DNA of 64,000 nucleotides from Hoplostethus atlanticus (lineage: Eukaryota; Chordata; Actinopteri; Trachichthyiformes; Trachichthyidae). Within the stretch, counting starts at the first letter, position 1. Each line of letters starts with the position of its first letter. The stretch spans positions 1,432,001 to 1,496,000 of the forward strand of contig JAXDDX010000060.1 in NCBI GenBank assembly GCA_034670405.1. Reading direction: 5' to 3'. The notes under the pieces are model-generated. The model ran no database searches, was not told where the DNA came from, and saw only the letters and a list, made by a program, of their open reading frames with translations. Positions 10,656 to 22,631 of the stretch are shown piece by piece. A program made the translations under genes and the position numbers.

Positions 10656-12669
10656 ATTACGGGTTGCCATTTTTTGTTCCCTTCATGTTATCACAGCCTC
10701 GTCACCTGTGCTGCATCTGTGCCTCTTGCCCATTGAATGTGAGTGTTTCTTTACCAACTCCTTTCCTAAACACATTAATTGAGTTGAAGCTAGGACAAAA
10801 CACCGTGGATTTGCCTCATATGGGCCGAGCACTGGAAGGAGCAGTATTCTCAGATTATTTTGAATGAGCCTGCAGTGTTTTGTATTATTCATGCCGTAGA
10901 ACGCATGCACATGAACCAGCAAGTCATTTGGCCCTTGTTCCCATGCAGGCAGTGGTCTCCAAGGGTTTAATTAAACAGTGTTGAGGCAGTGGCCCATCTC
11001 CCTCCATTGCCTTTCATTTACAGCCCCCTCCCCTATGTCATTACACAACTGTTTCTGACTGGGAAAAGCTGGGAAATCCTCTCATTGACTTCCACTCTGA
11101 GGGTGTCTACCTCTCAGGGAGTGAAGAGCGACAACTCACTGTCAACCTCCCTGTCAACCGCTGTCAGCCTCCCTTAAACGAAAAGGCACCCACTTTCACC
11201 CGAATGAAGCGAAGCACCTACGGACACCCATCACTGCATAGGGGAGCAGCAATGTAAAATGTAGGCATCAACCCTCGTACAGTATAATGAGAGTAAAAAA
11301 GAAATTGGCATCCGAACGACGCAACCCACGGGAAACCTGTCTTAAGAGAGCGAGAGAAAACAACCGACAGACCCCTCTTGACTTTGCAACTGTTTGATTG
11401 TAGTTGTGTTAAATGTGTTGTTATAAATTGCCTCATGCATGTTTTATTCATGCCATGCAAAAAACAGAGAGGTGAGCATTGTTCAGACAGATGGACATGG
11501 ATGGACTCTTTATTGTCATTGTAATTTAAAGTGCTGCAGCCATTCAAAGAGGAGGTCATGACCAAAACACACGTATAGTGCTGTTTGAAATTAATAAATG
11601 TAGTGGCGTTTTATAATTGCACTTTATTGGATTAAATCGACACGAAATAGAGCGAGCGCTGAAACACAGACTTTTTCTACAAACACTAATTCGCTTTGGT
11701 GCAGAAATTGCTCGTAAATCCCTTGTATATCAAACAAGCTTTGAACAGTCATTACTGCAGAGAAAATTCATTGCAGAATTCGTCTCATCCGCTAGTCAGA
11801 GGGCTATTGTTGTTTTGAGCTCAAGGACTTAAGACTCCCAGTGAATAAAACAAAAAGGGCTGACTAAGGGTCAAAGTGCTTGATGCAAGAAGGCGTGATT
11901 TTAAAAACACAACCAACTCCACTGACAGCTTGTAATATTGCGTACAAAGTGAAACAAGTAGTCACCTGGATGTGCTTTATTTTGAAAGGCTGTTGGGCAG
12001 GGATTTAGACTACAAGTACATTGGAGCTACAATTGGAAGGTGCATTCAGCAGATTAGGACAGAGGAACCATAATAGCAAGTGTCCTTTTAAACTGGCAAA
12101 GGGAACAGAAAGAAAAATCACACTTCCACCTACAATAATGAATTTCCAACAGAATGGTATAGCATCACACTGAAATGTCTGCCTTTCTGTAAAGGTCAAA
12201 TGAATAGCTGTGATAAAAATGAACATAATTTAATATAGTGCTGCAGACATTTGGAATAGTTGTTCTGTGAAGTGCATTTTGGCAAGTAGTTTGTTATTGA
12301 CTCCTGTCCAGTTGAAACCCTGGCGCCTAATAAAGCTCCAAATTCTTCAGTGATTGATTTTTTCATGCCTTGTTTGTATATTTGCTTGCACTGCTTATAA
12401 TTGCATTAGAGGTATTAATGGTGCTTTGTCTTAGGAACTGAGAAAGGATTTATGTGAATCAGAACAAAAGCCTCAAGTTGTGTACTCGTGTACCAGCAGG
12501 ATCATCAACACAAAACAACACAGGTCTGGCGTGACACATGTTGGTTGTAAAACAGACCAATCTATAACAGCAGCCTAGTCCATCGGTCTACAGTAACTCT
12601 GACTGTGACACTGGGCGCTCTCCTCGGACAGGTGGCTGCTTTCTGACAGGGATAGCGAGACAGCTGTCT

Positions 12670-12710
12670 GGAGGATCGGAGGATCGGAGGATCGGAGGAT
12701 CGGAGGATCG
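12670..12710. repeat. 8-bp minisatellite (GGAGGATC)x5
   Basis: Five perfect tandem copies of GGAGGATC, counted directly. It lies in intergenic sequence. Perfect identity suggests recent expansion. Confidence 0.95.
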
Positions 12711-12860
12711 CTTAATCCCTGCATAGAGGGGCTCAGCAAGTGTAGAGTAGGATGTATGTAGGAGACACCCAAGAAAGACAGGCTTCCACTAGTCTGGATA
12801 CGCTCGTACACAATAAACGGGCTGATGAGATTGTTGTGCCAGGCAAGGCAAATGAAATCA

Positions 12861-13085
12861 TTACTTACTTAGGCCTCTTTAGTCCCCGCAGAGCGTAATA
12901 TCCTGGCCATCAGCCCCGCTGCTCGCATGGTTTTGCTCCGTTTCTTCTCCAGGTGGTCTTGGATGTCTCTTCCTTTCATTTTCCCTGGGGGCTTCATGAT
13001 AGGGCTCGGTGATGATGTTGTTCAGTCTTTCTATTGTGTGACCTAGACACCTCCACCTCCTCTTCTTTAGCTGTATTTCTACCAC
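12861..13085 (-). mobile_element. Decayed LINE (non-LTR retrotransposon) 3' end
   Basis: The minus strand encodes KKRRWRCLGHTIERLNNIIT, followed by a stretch like GKRKRGRPKxTWRR broken by frameshifts. The motif RRWRWLGHVLR...GKRKRGRP...WRR is typical of the C-terminal end of the reverse-transcriptase ORF of many non-LTR elements. After the presumed stop the sequence ends in TAAGTAAGTAA, like the short tandem tails of such elements. Only the last 200 bases or so remain, with at least one frameshift, so it is a dead fragment. The exact clade is uncertain. Confidence 0.72.
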
Positions 13086-13732
13086 TTCCTGTTGCAGCAT
13101 TCTACTCAAGGCCAACAAGTACAGGAGAAGTGGGACAGCCTCAATCCAAATGAAATCACAGCAGAGAAACTTTGACTTCAAAAATAGAATATATCCATAT
13201 TCTACCTTTTTTTTTTACCTCAAGAAACACAATTCATCAGCCAACACTTGAAAAACACAGATCTTCACCAACATGACTATTTTGAAAGCAACAGTCTTAA
13301 AATGATTCAGAACTTAATTTATGAAACTTTACTTTCATGCCAACAATCACTTTCCAAGTCTTTGTTGTTTTTTTCAAATGGAGGATATGATTTTGGAATG
13401 AAATGGTCTTGGATTTGGTTCCTCACCAACAATCCTCGGCATTCTGTTGCATGATGATTCCTCTACAAGTAAAACAACAGTCTGGTGATTGAACCATCTT
13501 CTACTGTGTGCAATTAACACACACATGTACATATAAGAATGAAAGCATGAAAGAGAAAAGGAAGACAGGAGGGGAAAATAAATAGTGGTGGATTTACACG
13601 CTTTATTTTGATTTTGGAACAGAACTACAACGTTTTTGAGTATAATTTGCATCGCTTTGCCCCCAATTGCATTATTACACACGGCAGGAATTTGTTTTTC
13701 CTCATATATATATCATGTATGGTACTTGGAGC

Positions 13733-13850
13733 AGGTAGGGGTTCAGTGTCTTGCTCAAGGACACTTTGGCAGGGATGGACACTGGTTTTCTGGCACTTAA
13801 TGGTCACACCAGGCCACCCTGCGGCCCCTGCAGACCCTTAAACAGGTTCA
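13733..13850. repeat. Common fish interspersed repeat fragment
   Basis: Contains GGGTTCAGTGTCTTGCTCAA followed by GGACACTTTGGCAGG. This signature is found in a large number of fish loci as part of an interspersed repeat. The family name and full borders cannot be given without a repeat library. Confidence 0.55.
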
Positions 13851-16800
13851 TTGTTATGGAAAACATTGGGTCACTTTCAAGTTTTATTCCAAAAGGAGAA
13901 AAGCCATAGCTTGAAAAAAGTCACACAAACAATTGTTGGCATCAAACTAAAGCACATTATGGGTTACTATTACATTGATGAGTCTTCTTAAAATCTTTGC
14001 TTATAAAATACCTTCTCTGTTTGGAAAAATGCTTGATGACTTTCTGATGTAAAATGAATGTAAAGCATTTTGGAATGAACTATTTGAGGATGAACTCTTT
14101 TCACTTACATCTGACAACACAGAATAGTTGCAGATGTTGACTAAACCATAGAGTGTCCAGGCATATAGAGCAATTACATTATATCTTTGTTTTTGAGCTT
14201 GTTTGACCCTTGAGTGATCCCCACCAGGCCACAATGCCTTTAAAAAGTGTAAACCTTTTAAAATAATGAAAAGAGGACAGCAATTATCAAGCTGTGTGTA
14301 TTTCTCCTTTATTGTTTTTCACTTTCTGGTTGGGCAGGGACGTGGGACCCCTGCCTCTAGGAAACTGCAGAGCGGACAAAGCAAGACTGCTCCAAAGTGG
14401 AGATAAAGTCATCACTCTGATGTTGGCAGATATTATCCGACCATTTGGACCAGCGTAGAGCATATTCCTTTGAAGTGAAGGTCAGGCCTATCTGACATCA
14501 AACGATGGTCAAAGCACTGCTTGAATAATGAAGCTGGTGAATACACATCCTACACTTAGGATCATTTCAGCGTCAGAGTATGCTGTGAATCAACAATAGC
14601 ATCAGAAACGTTTTTCAGTGAGTCTACTACTACATGCAAGTCTATTACTTAAGGAAAAGTGAGGAGTGGACCGCAGTAGAAGTAAAGCTGAGAATTTCAG
14701 TAACAAAAGAATGCTTTTATTATTATAGGTTGAATGGAAATAAACCATATAGGCCTACTTGTTATATAGGACTATGTTTTTCCTCTGACAAAAAATATGA
14801 AATGCAAACAAATCAAACAACAAACAAACAAACAAACAAATAAATTGAACATTTGCTCCTCAGAGAGGGAGATTAAAAAGAAAGCAGGCCTGTGTAGAAC
14901 AAATGAGTTGTAATGGAAGATTTATGCTTTTAAGTGACCGCATCTGTTGATTAATCAACTTATGTTACCCACATTACATATAACAGCCCTTATAGCGCTT
15001 AACATAATCACAGTAGTGGGAATAGTTATAAACACCACTATCAGCATGAATAAAACACGGGACAACCCAGCAATTCACAAACCATTTGCTTAAGTAAATG
15101 GGAAAACTGCTTGAAACACTATTAAATAATCATGAGACTCATAAAGAAATTAGATTAAAAGAAAAATGCAGCCATATAAACATACACACTCAGATGGATA
15201 CAGACCTATTATCCCAGTGAGTTGCATGAGGAAATGCATCATCACTTTCCCCCGTGTCCTCCTCTCTTCATTGGCTAAATTTTGATCAGGCATCAAAGTT
15301 TCTGATAGGCTGCGGCAGTGGCAGAGAGTTGTTGCTGTTGCTAGGATCCTGTTGCTAGGATGGTTGCCATCTCAGAGGCTCAGCAGGAAACATGTAATGA
15401 ATCATGGATGGTTGATTTTTCTCTAAGCACCCTAATCTGTGATGCAGATGAGCCAAAAGCTCGCCTCCCCCATCTCCACCCCCCCCCTCCCCACCACGGC
15501 CCACCCCCACCTCTGGATGGGTTCATTAAAAAATCCAAGTTTGGATGTGGAAGGCTGGCATTTTGCATGGTCCTGGGGTTGCCATAGAGGGAACCCAAGA
15601 ATACTGATGTCAGTTCTCATGCAAAAGGGGGTGTCAAAGGTCATTATCAGTTATTTGTTGAAGGAGAGGCATGGGGAGACTGGCTGTGACCCCGCCTGAC
15701 CCCTGAGATTATTCTTAATCGTGTGACTTGTGAAGCCGGGGAACACCTCCTGAAAGGGGAGATACGTGTTCTTCTCTCAGGGAGGAAAAGGCACTGAGAA
15801 AGGCTAACTACCACAAACTACAATTCACTAAGTGCCCCTGTTGTGCTTTTAAAATACATTCACTCGTCATTATTGATTTTTAATTGCAGTCAATAAAGGA
15901 GCAACATCAGACAGCGCTAATAGCTGTCTATGCTGCTCCTGCCATTGCAAGACACGTAGCGTAGACTATGCAATGTGATTTCATTTTGCGCCGCTCACAA
16001 AAGCCCCTTAACAATGGAGACCCGCTCACAGCTGTTATTGTTCTACACGGTACAGTATGTTTTGCTTTTGAAACTTGTGAAAAAGCCTCATTAGAATTCA
16101 CAAAAGGTCATCCATCGCGGTGTAAATGCGCTGCCATGACTTAACAATCGCTGTGGGCATTTTTAATATCATGTTATTAGATTGTGCAGGGTGTGCAGGG
16201 TATACAGGCCTGTGTTTAGCAGAGGAGGACATGGGGAGGGCATTTCAACCCTCAATTGAACCGCGTTCTGCATGACTTATTTTCTCCTGTCCTGTGAAAG
16301 GAGTGCAGCTGTTTCATATAAAGTGGTGAACAGGTTAAACTGTTCATATGAAACACTTCCCTTATAAACGTTGAACATTATCCACAGAGGGTAAGGCACT
16401 GTAAAAAGTGATAATTACCGCCAACAGATGACAGACAATATGGGCCTGCTGCTATAATAGTACACAGTAGAAATACTGAAATGAGTAGCTACAGTGACTC
16501 CGCTGTATGTAAACATCTTGTGTTCTTCCTGGTGCAGGGGTTTCCTTCTGCTGGAGCGTTGTTGTTGTGTTATGTGTAATTATGGGTTATATTTCAGGCT
16601 TTGGCCCCTGATGCTGCTGGTCTCTTACTGGCCCACTGGCTTTTGAAAGCTGATATAACCATTTACCTGATTTTGATTGTTTTTTTTTGTGCTTTTCCAT
16701 TTTGAAAGACACTTTTCATAGCAGCAGGGGCTACCTGGTTAAATAATAACACAAATAACACAGCCCTCTACCCTTTCCACCCATGACCATGTATTAACCC

Positions 16801-17613
16801 CTTTTCCTTCAGGCAGAAAGTGCACCGTTGACAGTCACACTCTCCGGGCTCGGTCCTCTTACCCCCTTTGCCCTCTTCTTTCCTCCCAGCACGTCCCTAA
16901 ATGGATCCTTTAGAATACGGTCGTATACCCCGACGCTAATGTCTTCTGACACGTTTGTTCACAGTCTCTTTATCATTAATAATTATGCAGAGGAGGTGCT
17001 TTCTCAGCCGAGCAAAAGAAAGCAATCTTAGTATGCAAATGGTTAAGGTCCCCGCGGAGTGTGGCGATTAGATGTGTGTTGATAAACTCACTTATGATGA
17101 GTGACAGTGAGCAGTATTGGGGTCGCACTGGTCAGCACCGCGGCAGACACTGATGAAAACACCGCAGCGAAATGCCAGGATATCCCCAGATGCATGATGG
17201 GACAGGGATGAAACAGTGTAAAATGTCAGTGTGGCTGCCGCGCGCCCATTAATAACTAGAGAGGAGGAAGCGGGGGTAATGAGAGGAGATTTGCTTTCTG
17301 ATTGAAGGCATTGCCTTTTCTACTCAACCAGATGTTGGCTCGCTCTGCGGCTCATCACCTACAGCTGCCTTAACTGCTAAACATCCCGTAACCTTTCACC
17401 AAACCTCTTCAACTATTACTCACGGCCCTGTCCTAACTACACTGTGAATTCCACGGAGAGTCCAACGTGTGATTTTACATCCAGGCCTACAGAGATACAC
17501 CTGAGGACAAACTCTGTGTTGAGCTCATATTAATTACACTCAGCAATCAGAACCGGAAATCTTCAGAAATGATCTGAGTAATAACAAGTGAGCATTGTAT
17601 TATCAACATTGTA

Positions 17614-17796
17614 TTAAAGTTCCACTGTGTAGTTTAGCAAAATAAATGTACTGGGAAAACGAAAATTGGATCCCTGGATCATTGTATGAAGCTGGTAGTC
17701 TTCAAAAAGGGATGTTTTTTTATTTGTGTAGAGAAGAGAAAGAAGGTCTAAGCCTTTATAAATGATGCATCCCAGAGCTACATAGTGCAGCTTTAA
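17614..17796. mobile_element. MITE with TTAA ends (piggyBac-like)
   Basis: TTAA stands at both ends (17614-17617 and 17793-17796). Directly inside, the left end AGTTCCACTGTGTAG and the reverse complement of the right end AGCTGCACTATGTAG match at 12 of 15 positions. The 175-bp body has no coding capacity. TTAA target duplication is the signature of piggyBac-type transposition, and the AGCTGCACTATGTA terminus is common in fish genomes. It is non-autonomous. Assignment to piggyBac rests on the TTAA alone. Confidence 0.65.
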
Positions 17797-18089
17797 GATG
17801 TAATAACATCACATCCATTTTTATCTTACTTATGCTTTCTTTGTAGGTATAGCGACACGGTCACACATCGAGTATGATCTGTCACTTTTCATGCCAAGAT
17901 TTTAAAATGCGCTGTGAACAAAGTTTTTGTGACAACATGGTGGGAGTCCACACTGTAAACCGCAAGTCACTGCATAAGCACGGCTGTGCATAACTATTCA
18001 AGTAAGATCAATTTTCTCAGGATCAGCATTTTGACGAACAGAGACACTAGCCGAGAGTGCCAAGTTTAAAAGCTTGTTTGTTTCTCAAG

Positions 18090-18381
18090 AAGATCAAAGG
18101 TATCAAGGCCTTGGACAGACATGAGAGGCACAGCCTCTGCAATCTGCTCTCCATTCACTCCCAACAACACCAGCAAAGAAAAACAAGGCTTTTCTCTTTG
18201 GGAAATCCTGGAAAGCATCCCAGACAGTTTTTCCAACAAGCAAACACTCTGGGATTTCCCAACCCTCTCCACAGGGGAAATGACATGTTGTGTTATCATT
18301 GAAAAGTTGAATGATCCACAGGTGTTTTTCTGCGCAAAAGCATCTGTTGGATTGAGATCCAAATTTGCACGTCTTGAAAAG
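18090..18381 (+). other. Candidate orphan exon, Tudor-like, function unknown
   Basis: An open frame runs from 18070 to 18441. A pyrimidine tract and AG at 18088-18089 precede it, and a perfect donor AAAAG|GTAAGT follows at 18381/18382. The frame reads GFSLWEILESIPDSFSNKQT, then TLSTGEMTCCVIIEKLNDPQ, then VFFCAKASVGLRSKFARLEK. The composition is protein-like. The last part resembles the opening strands of an extended Tudor domain (a G, a hydrophobic strand, N/D-P, then a strand ending FFC), but this resemblance is weak. I found no partner exons within reach on this strand. It could be an exon of an unrecognised gene, a remnant of a lost gene, or chance. It is reported because splice signals and frame agree. 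Confidence 0.35.
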
Positions 18382-19669
18382 GTAAGTAGCTTGGTGGTGA
18401 GGTGCACATCAATTATTATGAAACGACAAAGTTGGTCTGATTAATCCCACAGTTGTGAGAGTCTGAGCTATAATTCAACAGAACACAGTTTAATAGACAA
18501 AATCAATTATTTTTGTTGACTTATCCATGACATCTTACGAGGATATTTCACCCACGAGTCCACCCGGGCAACATCATTAACATACTTTCCCACCAAGTCC
18601 ACTTGCCAAAAAACATCTAATGAAGTAAAGAGTAGTAGTCCGCCTCGCCACAGAGGAGCTACCGGCTGGACGTGCAAAGCATTTTCTAAGGCCATGAGAC
18701 CGCAAATGAGACCGCATGAATTTACAAGCGTATCGGAAGGATTGAGAGCCAAGACTGATTACAATGAACCATGGAGAGCCGGAGCAAGAGATCATGAAAG
18801 AGTGGGCTGGAGCCGTAAAGGTTCACCGAGGTCCACGGCTGAAGAGGCCCACTCGACGTTCTTGGCCGTGTGGAGGGCCGTCTGAGGGACCCGCGCTGTT
18901 GTCACTGCATAATGAGGCTTTTTTGAAAATCAGCTTGTTGGGGGGGAGCAAGTGACTCATCCGCTTCAAGATGGCTTCACTTCAAACCTTCTCTCTGGTG
19001 GATGCATTTCATCATTTCATGACCAGGACATTTGCGTTCATGCTGCATTTTCCTGTTTTAAGTCTTTCTGGTGGTTGAAAAATGTACTTTGCGATGTCAA
19101 GCTATTTCCTTTCACAACCTTCTAACATCCCTAACACTCCTAGCACTCCAAACAACAGTGAGATATGCCGATTTCGACAGATCTCACTGCAAAGACTTAT
19201 CCAAGCTTAAACAGTAATTTAGAAAGCCCTAAATTAAAAATCACTTTGAGTTAAACCAAGCATCCAAAGAAGCAGCACACTGTATCTAATTTTGAGACTT
19301 TTCCAGAATGCATTAATCCTCCCAAATGGGAGTTGACAGGATATCAAATGGTATTGTAGCCCACCAGATACCTCAGGAAGCAATTACCATGAATACATCT
19401 TCTAATAAACTTGTACCCATCAGATGATAAGCAATTAAACATGCGTAATTATGGTTTCCATACAGTCGTTTCTAAGCTGATTAGGTTTGTGTGCTTTACA
19501 ACCTGAATGGGAGAATATTAATAGGGCTTTGGTTTGGTGCTGCTGGTTAGCGGTGGCAGCTCATCAGCGAATCATATGGAAATGAGGCCTCAGGAAGTGC
19601 ATGAAGCCTCATCCCCAGCTATTAGAACTGTCAGGGGAGGGAGGGACATGTCAACGGGCAGCACGCATG

Positions 19670-19673
<4 letters not shown>

Positions 19674-19702
<29 letters not shown>
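19674..19702. repeat. (CA)n microsatellite
   Basis: Dinucleotide run read directly, in intergenic sequence. Confidence 0.95.
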
Positions 19703-19705
<3 letters not shown>

Positions 19706-20174
19706 TAAAAGGTGTGAAATGTATGTATTCTGTAAACGTACTGCATGTATTAGCATGCTAGCCCTTCTTTGTGGTATGCTACTGAAATCCATATTCTATT
19801 TGACAATATTGCAAAAAAAAGTGTTACAATTGTCCAGTATTACAATTTCTTATAGCTTCAGTAAATATTGATCGAAGGAATTAGGACACTGAACATCTAG
19901 GGCAATTGAGTCTCCTCTCCTCCTGTAATATTGTGAGTGACTCAGTGGGTGAAGCACAAAGCTGATTCTATTTCTCAGCCTCGCCTCTCTGTCCACTGAC
20001 AGAGTTGGTGAACCGAGCATGTCATCTGTACAAATGTGGAATTCACATACAAACCCGGAGGGAGTATGATCCAGCTTTTCTTTGGGACTTTATCGAGGGT
20101 ACATTTTCAATCAAATCCTATGTGTGTGTTTGTGTGTTTCAGAGTGAAATAACATTAAACACCAGACAGTAAAA

Positions 20175-21350
20175 GCAGTGTAATCGATTCAATGATTTAT
20201 TATCAATCTGAATGTTACTTTTTCCACATAAAATATATAGTTCTCATTGAGGGTCTCAGTATATATTTCAGATAGCACTATAGGGATTCATAAAGTCATT
20301 CATTGTCTATACACAGAGAGAATTACCTGTCATGTTGCACAAACGAATCACAATATATCAGAGATGGAGGGGACAAAACAAATATAGCAACAATGTCCAT
20401 ATCATTTCTTTAAATATATCATATTGTTAGTATCGGTACAGGAGGACAGTATTTCTAAATAGAAGCAAGAACTATCTCAGTAATTTGTATATTTCTATTA
20501 CATTGATATAACAGAAATGTTTATGTAACAAACAATTTGTGGTGGGAAATCATAGAAAATAAACATCTGATATGGAATTCATAACTTGAGAGGCATTGAA
20601 ACAATCTCTCTTTTAATACAGGACTCGGATGTCTGGCGGCAAAGTACAATACACACACATCAACATCTAGACGTGTGATGCTGAGTATATAGTAGTTTAT
20701 TCAGATCACAGAGACAGAAACACAGGAAGAGTTTATTTCCAAAATGCTATATATCCTATTAAACAAAAATCACTTCCTGAAGTTCATCATCCAATATGTC
20801 GATTACTATAGAGGATCTAGACTGTAAAAGTATTATCATTTCACCAGCCTAGGACTCAATTGTTAATTGTTAATAAATAACAGTCATTTTGTAAGAATAG
20901 GTGTCACTTTTTGGAACATTTTGGAACGAAAATCTTCTAAATAGCTGTTAGTGGCACTCGAACAGCAGGTTCAGTAACAACTTCATACATCACAGTTATA
21001 GAAGACCTGGGTTCATATTGACAAAGGGTCTCACGGTAGGACTGCTGATCTAAGTTCCCAGATCAGGCCCCGCAGCCCCGCATGTCCACACAATCTAAAG
21101 TGACACAGATCCTAGATCAACAGTCATACTCTAAGGCAATTTGTGAATATGGATCCAGGTGAGATATCTGGCACAACATTCATAAGTATATATAGAGGAG
21201 AAGAGGGATAGAGAGAGAGAGAGAGAGAGAAACAGAGGGATAAAGGAGAGGAAGGGCAGAGAGAGATGTCAGTCTTGAGTGGGCAGAGGAACCGGTGTTC
21301 AGTGAGCGAGGAGAAGAAGAAGAAGAGGGAGGAGGAGGGGGTGCAAAGCT
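20175..21350 (-). other. ptprn2: ptprn2 3' UTR (end approximate)
   Basis: AT-rich sequence after the stop. Minus-strand AATAAA signals occur at 20732-20737, 20696-20701 and 20196-20201. The last is followed by a GT-rich tract, so the longest 3' UTR would be about 1.2 kb. Three signals allow alternative polyadenylation. A (GA)n tract lies near 21,210-21,230. Confidence 0.55.
20196..20201 (-). terminator. Candidate ptprn2 polyadenylation signal
   Basis: Minus-strand AATAAA followed, in transcript direction, by a GT-rich stretch including TGTCTGGTGTTT. It is the most distal of three signals after the ptprn2 stop. Confidence 0.45.
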
Positions 21351-21422
21351 TCACTGAGGAAGCGCTTTCAGGATAGCGTTCACCTCTTCTGCCACGGCTG
21401 TCAGCGCAAACTCAAACTGCTC
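21351..21422 (-). CDS. ptprn2: ptprn2 last coding exon
   Basis: Begins after a long pyrimidine tract and CTCCTCAG. It encodes [20 protein letters not shown], then LPQ and TGA. This is the invariant C-terminus of the IA-2/IA-2beta family. It is phase 0 at the start, and its 24 codons include the stop. Confidence 0.98.
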   Translation of the reverse strand, partial: EQFEFALTAVAEEVNAILKALPQ

Positions 21423-21500
21423 CTGAGGAGGGAAGGACAGAAGGGAAGGAGTGAGGGAGGGAGGGAGAAAGTTTTAGGTGGTTACCTTTCTGCTGTGTAC

Positions 21501-21534
<34 letters not shown>

Positions 21535-22586
21535 GGCTCAGGAGCTGCCAGCCAGCCATATCAGAATGACAGGCTACCCCTCCCGCCCCCTCCACTACCA
21601 CCACCTCACCCTACAATTCTCATGACCCTGCCCAGTGTGCGTTAGGCCACAGTCAGAGATGAAGGTGAACCACTCTCTCGGCTTCAGCTCTGAGTGCCTG
21701 TGTAGCCGGCGCTGTAATCGATCCAGCCAGGTGTGTCTTAAAAATGGAGCTTCGAGGTCTAGCTGTCTCTCAACTGTGTGTGTGTGTGTGTGTGTGCGCG
21801 CATTTGTTTGTGAAACCGACTCATAGTTGTCCCCGAGGAGCACAAAAGGGCTGATCGATGTTTACCCCAAGGACCTGGTGTTTTTATATTCCTCTCCTTT
21901 GCCCTCAGCCTGCAGGCCATGGACTCCACTCGCTGGTGGAGAAGCAGGCAGGAGTTCGGAGGGAACAGTCTTTAGATGTGTCAACACACAAGCTGCCATA
22001 GTTTGGCCCGAGGATAGACTAAATCAATAGGTGGCCATGTTTTTAGCTTTGCAGCGGAGATTACCTAGAGTGTTCAGGTTTTCTATTTTTGTGTGTCTTC
22101 AGATGTTCTGCAGCTGAGAAAAAAGAAACGGGGCCGAGAAGAAATGCAAGTATAACCCTCTATATTTAAGTTATATATTAGGTGTATCTAAGTTTCAGGT
22201 TCTATGTATGAAAGCTACCTAGAGGCAAGCGTGTACTGTGCTGTACATATTCATACCACTTGGGGGAGATCAGTCTCTGTTCGACAAATCACAGATGGAT
22301 GGTTAGTAGAGGAAAATGGTCACACGTAGTGTAATTACCGTAATGGCGGTGTCTGTCAAAAAAGAGCTACCACAAAAAAAGGACAAATAAACGTTCTCAT
22401 TTTTTGACGTCTACACAAAAATAGAACAGCCAAATCTGCGAGATGTGAAAAATAATGGCTTGTCCAATCCTTGAAACCTAACTCTAAATTTCATACCTCA
22501 TTACAATCTAATTTCTGTAAAGACCCAGCATGACGCCGCAAAGTGGAATCAACAATATTCCAATATAATTTTCACTTAGGCTTGTC

Positions 22587-22631
<45 letters not shown>

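Larger units (their letters stand above)
10660..20170. other. Intergenic region between convergent dnajb6 and ptprn2
   Basis: Both flanking genes end here. Apart from the repeats and the candidate exon listed separately, I see no gene. Candidate regulatory patches are at 15,290-15,370 (CCAAT box plus repeated GTTGCT) and 16,960-17,050 (TTAATAATTATGCA, ATGCAAAT octamer). These are motif observations only. Confidence 0.6.

Noticed and set aside
11617..11832. 71-codon plus-strand frame with a helical look
   Set aside because: No recognisable family, no upstream promoter or splice context, and length within chance in 64 kb.
21124..21354. Minus-strand open frame over the ptprn2 3' UTR
   Set aside because: It is low-complexity (from GA repeats) and lies in UTR behind the true stop; the real C-terminus is in another frame.
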